Shown here: piece after piece, positions 24,137 through 30,232 of the stretch
Layout of the letters: the number at the start of each line of letters is the position of its first letter
Position numbering within the stretch: position 1 is the stretch's first letter
Assembly (NCBI GenBank): GCA_026414745.1
Contig: JAOAIK010000038.1
Span: 1-64,000 of the forward strand
Direction of reading: 5' to 3'
Length of the DNA: 64,000 nucleotides
From: Roseococcus sp.
GTDB taxonomy: Bacteria; Pseudomonadota; Alphaproteobacteria; Acetobacterales; Acetobacteraceae
Made by a program: the position numbers and the translations under genes
Notes under the pieces: generated by a model
The model's input: only the letters and a program-made list of their open reading frames with translations
Told to the model about the DNA's origin: nothing
Databases searched by the model: none

Positions 24137-26554
24137 TCAGCGCGGCCACGAGAGGCCGAAGCGGGCCAGCCAGGCCGCGCGCAGCCGGGCCGTGGCCATC
24201 AGGCAGGCGGCCTCGTCATGGCGGCGCCCGGCCGCCTCGGCCGCCGCCAGCTCGGCTGCCACGCGGTCATCGGCGAAGGCCCCCGTGAGCGCGCCCGCGA
24301 GCGCCCGCGCGGCGGCGAGTTCCACCTCGCAGCCCATGGCGATGCGGGGCAGATGGCCGGGCCGCCAGTCGAGGTCGAAGGCCCGCGCGAGGGCGAGGCC
24401 CGCCTCGAGGCAGGCCACCGGCCCCTGCTCGGCCTGGGCGCGGAGCATGGCGGCGAAGGCGGCCGCCGCCTCGGGCGGGCGCGGCACCGCCTCCGGCCGG
24501 TCGAGCCAGAAGCCGGCGCGGCGCAGCTCCGACCGGCACAGCAGCGCGGCGAGCGCGGGCTCGAGCGCGGCGAGGGCGGGCTCGGCCGGGCCCACCCCAT
24601 GCGGCAGCGCGAGGCGGCCGAGGCGTTCGAAATGCAGGCGGCGCGCCTCCAGCCTCCCGTCCTCGCGGCGCAGCAGGGCGCGGCAGAGGCGCTGCGGCCC
24701 CGCCTCGATGCAGGCGAAATACTCGAGCGCCGGGGGCGCGCCCAGCACCGCGGCCAGCACATGGGCCGCCTGCTCGGCGCTCGGCGCCTCATCGGCGCCG
24801 GGGAAGGCGAGGCGGTGGCGCTCCACCCGCAGCCGTGCGGCGCCCGGGCTGTCGAGGGTCGCCTCCGCCACCGGCTCGGGCCGCAGGCCCAGGCGCTGGA
24901 GCAGGGCGCGCCCGGCCGCGCAGTCCTCCGCCGCGGGGCAGAGGAGGAGGATGTCGCGCCGCTCGCCCGCCCCCGGCTCGGTCAGCCGGTTCCAGCGGAA
25001 GCCGGGATCGAGGGCGGGCATGCGGAGGCCAAGCGCGGGGGCGTCCCAGCCCAGCGAGGCCGCCAGCGAATCCACCGCGTTCAGCCGCAGGCTCTGCCCG
25101 CCATAGGCAACCGGATGGATCCCTCCCGGCGGGGGCGAGAGCCCCTCGCGCGACAGCCAGAGCAGGGGCGGGGGGGCGAGGCCGCCGCTTTGCGCCAGGA
25201 AGCCACGGAACTCGGCCAGCAGGCGCTGCTGCGCGGCGAAATCCGCCTCGCCGGGGCGCGCGAAGACGCTCGCCGTATCGCGGGTGAAGGCCCCCGCCGC
25301 GCCGAGCAGCGCGAGCGTGGCGAGCAGCGCCGCCCCCGGCCGGGCGAGGGCGCGGGCGAACACCGCCGCGCCCAGCGCCGCCAGCGCGATCCCCCAGCCG
25401 ATCCAGCCGAGGAGCGGCGCCTCGCGCGCCTCGAGCGGCAGCAGCCATCCCAGCCCGAGCCCGCCGGCGAGCGGCAGCAGCACGGCCCAGACGGGCAACC
25501 CGCCGCGCGCCTCGGCCGCCGCCGCCAGCAGCGCGAGGCCCGGGATCACCGCAAGCCAGGCATAGCTCGCATAGAAGGCGAACTGCGCCATGAAACCGTG
25601 CCAGAGCAGGTCGGCGGCCAGCAGCGGGGCGATCATCGCCGCGGCCGCGGCGGCCATGGCGCGCGGGGCGGCCGGCCCGCCGCGCGCGGCCAGCCAACCC
25701 GTCACGGCGAGCCAGGCCGCCGCCGGGAACAGCGCCACGCGCACCGTGCCGGGCAGCCATTCGGCCAGGGGCATGTTGAAGGGCGTGGGGCCGGCCGCGG
25801 CCAGCGCCTGCCCGATGCGGCCCAGCGCGGGCGCGAAAAAGAGGAAGGGAAACCCGGCCAGGACCGCCGCCAGGGCGGTGAGCAGCAGCGCCGCCAACGC
25901 GCCGCCGGCGGCGGCCCGCCCGCGCCCGGGCAGATCGCCCTCGGCCCGCCCCCGCACCCACAGCGCGGCCGCGAGGCCAAGCAGCGCGAGCCCACCGCCG
26001 AAGGGATGGGTGAGGAAGGCCAGCATGCCGCAGGCCCCCGCGCCCAGCGCGCCGTGCCGGCCCGGCAGGCGCAGCAGCAGGGCTAGGCCGAGCAGGCCGA
26101 AGGCCATGCAGGGCCCGTCCACATAGCCGCGCGCGATGGCGGCGAGCCAGACCGGGTTCAGCGCCACCGAGGCGGTCAGCGCCGCGCGCAGCGCCACCCC
26201 GCGCACCACCGCGCCGGTCAGCGCATGGATCCCGGCCAGCGCCAGGGCCTGGAACAGCAGCACCAGCGCCATCTGCCCCGCGACAGGCCCGAACAGCGCG
26301 TGCAGCAGCCGCCCCGCCACCACGAAAGGTGCGCGGGCGGAGTGGTAGTCGCCCCCGCCGGGCGCCAGCGCCGGCGCGGGTTCGAGGAACCAGCGGATGT
26401 AGAGCCCGGGATCCACCCAGCCGATCGGGGGATGGAGCTGGAAGGGGCCGAGCAGGAGAAGCAGCAGAAGCCCGGACAGCAGCAGCGCCTCGCGCCGGAG
26501 GCGGCCGGCACGCGGCCCTGAACTCGGGAAAGGCAGGACGGGCCGCGTCGTCAT
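24137..26554 (-). CDS. Large polytopic membrane protein, GT-C glycosyltransferase-like (paralog B)
   Basis: The 805-residue paralog of the 21088-23136 protein shares QLHPPIGWVDPGLYIRWFL (acidic residue at 48), DYHSAR and ARGYVDGPCMAFGLLGLAL. It has about twelve membrane helices followed by a soluble C-terminal domain of some 400 residues, longer than in paralog A. ATG 26554 and ATG 26569 are both possible and neither has a good ribosome site; 26554 is chosen as nearer the first hydrophobic helix. A lipid-sugar-dependent transferase function is inferred from topology and from the nearby GT2 and UPF0104 genes. No family motif proves it. Confidence 0.55.
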   Translation of the reverse strand: MTTRPVLPFPSSGPRAGRLRREALLLSGLLLLLLLGPFQLHPPIGWVDPGLYIRWFLEPAPALAPGGGDYHSARAPFVVAGRLLHALFGPVAGQMALVLLFQALALAGIHALTGAVVRGVALRAALTASVALNPVWLAAIARGYVDGPCMAFGLLGLALLLRLPGRHGALGAGACGMLAFLTHPFGGGLALLGLAAALWVRGRAEGDLPGRGRAAAGGALAALLLTALAAVLAGFPFLFFAPALGRIGQALAAAGPTPFNMPLAEWLPGTVRVALFPAAAWLAVTGWLAARGGPAAPRAMAAAAAAMIAPLLAADLLWHGFMAQFAFYASYAWLAVIPGLALLAAAAEARGGLPVWAVLLPLAGGLGLGWLLPLEAREAPLLGWIGWGIALAALGAAVFARALARPGAALLATLALLGAAGAFTRDTASVFARPGEADFAAQQRLLAEFRGFLAQSGGLAPPPLLWLSREGLSPPPGGIHPVAYGGQSLRLNAVDSLAASLGWDAPALGLRMPALDPGFRWNRLTEPGAGERRDILLLCPAAEDCAAGRALLQRLGLRPEPVAEATLDSPGAARLRVERHRLAFPGADEAPSAEQAAHVLAAVLGAPPALEYFACIEAGPQRLCRALLRREDGRLEARRLHFERLGRLALPHGVGPAEPALAALEPALAALLCRSELRRAGFWLDRPEAVPRPPEAAAAFAAMLRAQAEQGPVACLEAGLALARAFDLDWRPGHLPRIAMGCEVELAAARALAGALTGAFADDRVAAELAAAEAAGRRHDEAACLMATARLRAAWLARFGLSWPR

Positions 26555-26693
26555 GGCGCGCGGAGACATGAGGGGAAGGGCGAAACAGGGCAAGCCATGC
26601 GGCGCGGCTCCTCGGGCTGGCCTGCCTCGCCGCGCGCGCCGGATCATGCACGGATGGCCAGAGGCGTGGCGCACTCCTGCGCCCCGGGCAGGC

Positions 26694-26712
26694 CGGCGCC
26701 GGGGCGGCGCCG
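26694..26712 (-). terminator. Weak hairpin downstream of the TctC gene
   Basis: CGGCGCC and GGCGCCG (26694-26700 and 26706-26712) form a 7-bp stem 14 bp beyond the stop of the TctC gene. No T-tract follows. The rest of the 171-bp gap up to the membrane-protein gene shows no gene. Confidence 0.3.
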
Positions 26713-26725
26713 TTGCGGTCGGCGG

Positions 26726-27703
26726 CTACCCGTCGATGCGGATGTTGGCCGCCTGGATGGCGGTCTGGAAGCCGCGGCGCTGGGCCGCGATGTAGGCGCG
26801 CATGCCGTCGCGGTTGTGGTGGATGGGCTCGAGCCCCGCCTGGGCGAGCCGGTCGCGGAACTCGGCCTCCCCCATGGCGCGTCCGATCTCCAGGTCGAGC
26901 CGCTCCAGGATGGGCGCGGGCGTGCCGGCCGGGGCCATCACGCCGATCCAGGCCCCCGCGTCATAGCCCTCGCAACCGGGCAGGCGGGCGAGCGGTGGCA
27001 CATCGGGCGCGAGGGCCGAGCCGCGCGCGAAGGAGATGCCGAGGGCGCGCAACTGCCCGTTGCGGACCAGCGGCCCCGTGGCCGCCAAGGTCTCGATGGA
27101 ATAGCTCACATGCCCGCCGACGACAGCGGTGAGCGCCGGGCCCGAGCCGGCGAAGGGCACATGCACGACGTCGAGCCCGGCCAGCGCATGGAACCACGCC
27201 GCGACGATGTGCGCTGTCGCCCCCGTGCCGGAGGAGGAGAAGGTGTAGTGCCCGGGCCGCGCCCGGACCAGCGCCACGAACTCCTCGGCCGTGCGGGCGG
27301 GGAAGTTCGGCGGCACCACCAGGAGATAGGCCGAGATGCCGGTGATGCCGACTTCCGCGAAATCGCGCTCCGCGTTGTAGGTGGTGCGCTGCACGAGCGG
27401 CGAGGTGACGATGGGGCCGGTCGAGGCCGCAAGCAGCGTGTAGCCGTCGGCTGCGGCCTTGGCGACGAGATCGGTGCCGATCATGCCGGCCGCGCCCGGC
27501 CGGTTCTCGGCGACGAAGGGCTGGCCGAAGGCCTGGGTGAGCCGGTCGGCGAGGATGCGGGCCGCAAGGTCGGTGGCCTGGCCGGGCGGCCAGGGGATGA
27601 TCACGCGCACCGGCCGGTTGGGCCAGGGCGCCCCTTGGGCCAGGGCGGGGCCGGCGAGGCCGATGAGCGCGGGGGCCGCGAGCAGGCGGCGGCGGTCGAG
27701 CAT
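26726..27703 (-). CDS. Bug/TctC-family periplasmic solute-binding protein
   Basis: The 325-residue protein has a signal peptide (RRRLLAAPALIGLAGPALAQ, cleavage after ALAQ). The mature part is the Bug fold: WPNRPVRVIIPWPPGQATD, then VAENRPGAAGMIG and the TFSSSGTGATAHI loop that contacts carboxylates. Bug proteins bind tricarboxylates, aromatic acids or amino acids and usually work with TctAB, but orphans are common in this group. No permease genes are adjacent. It is divergent from an enoyl-CoA hydratase, which hints at a carboxylic acid substrate. GGGAGG precedes ATG 27703. Confidence 0.88.
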   Translation of the reverse strand: MLDRRRLLAAPALIGLAGPALAQGAPWPNRPVRVIIPWPPGQATDLAARILADRLTQAFGQPFVAENRPGAAGMIGTDLVAKAAADGYTLLAASTGPIVTSPLVQRTTYNAERDFAEVGITGISAYLLVVPPNFPARTAEEFVALVRARPGHYTFSSSGTGATAHIVAAWFHALAGLDVVHVPFAGSGPALTAVVGGHVSYSIETLAATGPLVRNGQLRALGISFARGSALAPDVPPLARLPGCEGYDAGAWIGVMAPAGTPAPILERLDLEIGRAMGEAEFRDRLAQAGLEPIHHNRDGMRAYIAAQRRGFQTAIQAANIRIDG

Positions 27704-27809
27704 GGCTGTCCTCCCTGGCGGCGGGGCTGTGCCGCCCCGCTGTGTTGCGTCAAGGTGGCGGGAAGCGCGCCGCGGCACAAGGCGGCGCCTTGCCGGAGAG
27801 AGGACGCCG

Positions 27810-28610
27810 ATGACCGATTTTCCCGCCTTCGAGACGCTCGCCCTGGAACAGCCCGCCGCGCATGTGCTGCTGGTGCGGCTCAACCGGCCGGAAGTGGCGA
27901 ACGCGCTGAACACGCAGATGGGGCGCGAGCTTTTCGCGCTGTGGTCGCAGCTCTCGGCGGAGCCGGGCGAGACGCGCTGCGTGATCCTGACCGGCACCGG
28001 GGGGCGGGCCTTCTGCGCGGGCGGCGATCTCAAGGAGCGCCATGGCATGACCGACGCGCAATGGGTGGCCCAGCACGAGATCTTCGAGCGCGCCTTCTGG
28101 ACGATGCTGGACTGCCCCATCCCCATCCTCGCGGCGGTCAACGGGCATGCCTACGCGGGCGGGCTCGAGATGGTGCTGGCCTCGGACTTCGCCTATGGCC
28201 AGAGCACCGCGCGCTTCGCCCTGACGGAGGTGAGCATCGGCATCATGCCCGGGGCGGGCGGGACGATGACGCTGCCCCGCGCGGTGGGCGAGCGGCGGGC
28301 GAAGGAGATCATCCTGACCGGGCGGCCCTTCGGCGCGCAGGAGGCGCTGGACTGGGGCATCCTGAACGCGGTGTACGAGCCCGAGGCGCTGCTGCCGGCC
28401 GCGCTCGAGACCGCCTGCCGGATCGCGGCCAACGCGCCGCTGTCGGTGCGCCAGGCGAAGAAGAGCATCCATTTCGGCATGCAGATGGACCTGCGCAGCG
28501 GGCTGCGCTTCGAGATCGAGGCCTACAACCGGCTGGTGCCGACCGAGGACCGGCGCGAGGGCATCGCAAGCTTCAACGAGAAGAGGAAGCCCGTCTTCAA
28601 GGGACGATGA
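27810..28610 (+). CDS. Enoyl-CoA hydratase/isomerase family protein
   Basis: The 266-residue crotonase-fold protein has the oxyanion segment GRAFCAGGDLKERHG at about 66-80 and the second loop GGLEMVLASDFAYG near 115-130. The family's TEVSIGIMPGAGGTMTLPRAVG, with a Glu in the catalytic area, is present. Hydration of 2-enoyl-CoA in fatty or amino-acid catabolism is the default call, and some members are isomerases or methylglutaconyl-CoA hydratases. GGAGAGAGG lies before ATG 27810. It ends 2 nt from the convergent hldD. Confidence 0.85.
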   Translation: MTDFPAFETLALEQPAAHVLLVRLNRPEVANALNTQMGRELFALWSQLSAEPGETRCVILTGTGGRAFCAGGDLKERHGMTDAQWVAQHEIFERAFWTMLDCPIPILAAVNGHAYAGGLEMVLASDFAYGQSTARFALTEVSIGIMPGAGGTMTLPRAVGERRAKEIILTGRPFGAQEALDWGILNAVYEPEALLPAALETACRIAANAPLSVRQAKKSIHFGMQMDLRSGLRFEIEAYNRLVPTEDRREGIASFNEKRKPVFKGR

Positions 28611-28612
28611 GG

Positions 28613-29590
28613 CTAGGGCTGGAGGTTCCAGGGATTGGCCTCCAGCCACCGCACATAGGACGCAACACCCTGTTCCAGCGGCGTGGGCGGACGGGAGAAG
28701 CCCGCCTGGCGCAGCTTCGCCATGGGCGCCTCGGTGAAGTATTGGTATTTTCCTCCCAGGTCCGAAGGCATAGGAAAAAACTCTATATTTGGTTCTCTTC
28801 CCATCGCCAGGAAGATCGCCCGGGCGAGGTCCAGGAAACTGCGCGCCCGCCCGCTGCCGATGTTGAACAGCCCGCTCACGCCCGGGTGGTCCAGCAGCCA
28901 CAGCATCGCCGCCACCGCGTCCTCGACATGGACGAAGTCGCGCATCTGCCCGCCATCGGGGATGTCCGGCCGGTCGGAGGCGAAGAGCCGCGCCGGCCCT
29001 CCGGCCTTCGCCTCGCGCCACTTGTGCAGCGCGACACTCGCCATGCGGCCCTTGTGCGCCTCGCGCGGGCCATAGACGTTGAAGAACTTGAGCCCCGCCC
29101 ATTGCGGCGGCCGCGGCCGGCCGAGGGCCAGCATCTGCGCCACCCGCCGATCGAACAGGTGCTTCGACCAGCCATAGAGGTTGAGCGGCGCGAGCCGCGC
29201 CAGCGCCTCGGGCGTCTCCTCGTCGGCGAAACCGGCGCTCCCGTCGCCATAGGTCGCGGCCGAGGAGGCATAGAGGAACGGCACCCCCTCGCGCGCGCAC
29301 CACTCCCACAGCCTGAGCGAAAGGGTGAAGTTCGCCGCCACCACCGCATCCGCATCGGTGGCCGTGGTGGCGCTGATGGCCCCCAGATGCGCGATCGCGC
29401 GCGGCTTGAGCGCCAGCGCCTGATCGAGCGCCTCGGGCGGCAGCAGATGCGCGATCACCGCGCCCTCCAGGTTGCGCCACTTCACGCCCGATTCCAGGCG
29501 GTCGAGCACCGCGACCTCCTCGCCGCGCGCGGAGAGGGCCTGCACGAGATTGGCGCCGATGAAGCCGGCGCCGCCGGTGACGAGGATCAT
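28613..29590 (-). CDS. hldD: ADP-L-glycero-D-manno-heptose 6-epimerase
   Basis: HldD converts ADP-D-glycero- to ADP-L-glycero-manno-heptose for the LPS inner core. The 325-residue SDR has GGAGFIG at 6-12, Y139-x3-K143 in LNLYGWSK, and family-specific FFNVYGPREAHKGRMAS and PSDLGGKYQYFTEA. Nucleotides 28735-28805, within the last 60 codons, use rare AT-rich codons (AGA, CCA, AAT, ATA, TTT TTT, CCT, GGA GGA AAA) unlike the rest of the gene. There is no Shine-Dalgarno, and a -10-like box ends 6 nt before the ATG. Partner heptose genes are not in the window. Confidence 0.93.
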   Translation of the reverse strand: MILVTGGAGFIGANLVQALSARGEEVAVLDRLESGVKWRNLEGAVIAHLLPPEALDQALALKPRAIAHLGAISATTATDADAVVAANFTLSLRLWEWCAREGVPFLYASSAATYGDGSAGFADEETPEALARLAPLNLYGWSKHLFDRRVAQMLALGRPRPPQWAGLKFFNVYGPREAHKGRMASVALHKWREAKAGGPARLFASDRPDIPDGGQMRDFVHVEDAVAAMLWLLDHPGVSGLFNIGSGRARSFLDLARAIFLAMGREPNIEFFPMPSDLGGKYQYFTEAPMAKLRQAGFSRPPTPLEQGVASYVRWLEANPWNLQP

Positions 29591-29596
29591 GCGCCC

Positions 29597-29625
29597 GGGT
29601 TAGAACCCGCGCGCCAGACGATCAA
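29597..29625 (-). promoter_or_regulatory. Leaderless-type promoter of hldD
   Basis: TTGATC (29625-29620), a 17-bp spacer and TAACCC (29602-29597) end 6 nt before the hldD ATG at 29590. No ribosome site exists upstream of the start. It overlaps the short gap shared with the divergent ubiK. Confidence 0.45.
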
Positions 29626-29636
29626 CGGGAGCCGCC

Positions 29637-29903
29637 ATGACCGCACGCCAGCGCCTCGACGACCTTGCCGGAGTGGCGGGGGGCGCCTTCTCGCTGCTCT
29701 CGGGCCTGCGCGCCGAGATGGAGGCCATGGCCCGCGCCCAGGCCGAGGCCATGGTGCGCCGTCTCGAACTCGCCCGCGCCGCCGATCTCGACGCCGCCAT
29801 GGAGGTGGCCCGCCGCGCCCGCGAGCAGGCCGAGGCGCTGGAGGCGCGCGTGGCCGCGCTGGAGGCGGAGCTCGCCTCCCTCCGCTCGCCGCCGGAGGGC
29901 TGA
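29637..29903 (+). CDS. ubiK: Ubiquinone biosynthesis accessory factor UbiK (BMFP domain)
   Basis: The 88-residue protein matches the BMFP/YqiC family: an N-terminal amphipathic segment (RQRLDDLAGVAGGAFSLLSGLRAE) and a C-terminal coiled coil from about residue 50 (EQAEALEARVAALEAELASL). UbiK binds UbiJ and supports aerobic ubiquinone synthesis, and it associates with membranes. Length is typical (80-100). GGGAG lies before ATG 29637. It is divergent from hldD and followed by the metE regulatory region. Confidence 0.85.
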   Translation: MTARQRLDDLAGVAGGAFSLLSGLRAEMEAMARAQAEAMVRRLELARAADLDAAMEVARRAREQAEALEARVAALEAELASLRSPPEG

Positions 29904-29912
29904 CAGCGGGGC

Positions 29913-29945
29913 TTGCCGCCCGCATGGCATAAAGATATCTTTATG
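29913..29945 (+). promoter_or_regulatory. metE promoter overlapped by an 18-bp palindromic operator
   Basis: TTGCCG (29913-29918), exactly 17 bp and TATCTT (29936-29941) form a good promoter. A perfect 18-bp palindrome, CATAAAGATATCTTTATG (29928-29945), covers the -10 box and part of the spacer, so a bound dimer would block transcription. The AT-rich palindrome is striking in this sequence. ArsR-type regulators of methionine metabolism (SahR class) use similar symmetric sites; that identification is tentative. Confidence 0.65.
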
Positions 29946-30145
29946 GCGCGTCGGTCCCGCGCGAGCGGGTGAAAAGGGAAGGCCGTGCGGGGTTCGCCCC
30001 AAGTCGGCCGCTGCCCCAGCAACTGTCGGCGGGAAGTCGCCGGTCCTTCCCCGGGCTTCGGGGCGCCACTGCGCGAGCGGGAAGGCGGGATCGGCGGCGG
30101 CGGGCCAGGCCCGGAACCCGCAAGCCAGGAGACCTGCCGGCGCCG
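29945..30145 (+). promoter_or_regulatory. Cobalamin (adenosylcobalamin-type) riboswitch
   Basis: The leader has the conserved B12-element pieces in order: AAGGGAAGGCCG, then GCTGCCCCAGCAACTGT (about 30011-30027), GCCACTG (30065-30071), GCGGGAAGGCGG, and the B12 box GCCAGGAGACCTGCC (about 30124-30138). Cobalamin riboswitches upstream of metE switch off the B12-independent enzyme when the vitamin is available. Together with the hairpin after it, it fills the 329-bp gap between ubiK and metE. Boundaries are approximate. Confidence 0.92.
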
Positions 30146-30210
30146 TGCACCCCGGCCGCTTCCGCGGAAGGGCAGGGGGCGCGCCACCCTCACGGCCGGG
30201 CTGGGTGCAC
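30145..30210 (+). promoter_or_regulatory. Putative expression-platform hairpin of the metE riboswitch
   Basis: GTGCACCC (30145-30152) pairs with GGGTGCAC (30203-30210), and inside it CGGCCG (30153-30158) pairs with CGGCCG (30193-30198). The hairpin starts directly after the B12 element and ends shortly before the GGAG ribosome site (about 30219-30222). It could terminate transcription or affect access to the start. No T-run follows, so translational or Rho-linked control is more likely. Confidence 0.5.
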
Positions 30211-30232
30211 CGGACGATGGAGACGCCTTGCG

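Noticed and set aside
27704-28141. In-frame upstream extension of the TctC gene
   Set aside because: It would run antisense through the enoyl-CoA hydratase gene; the signal peptide begins at 27703 behind a good ribosome site.
29928-29945. The metE palindrome read as an intrinsic terminator of ubiK
   Set aside because: No loop and no T-run after it; it overlaps a good promoter, so an operator explains it better.
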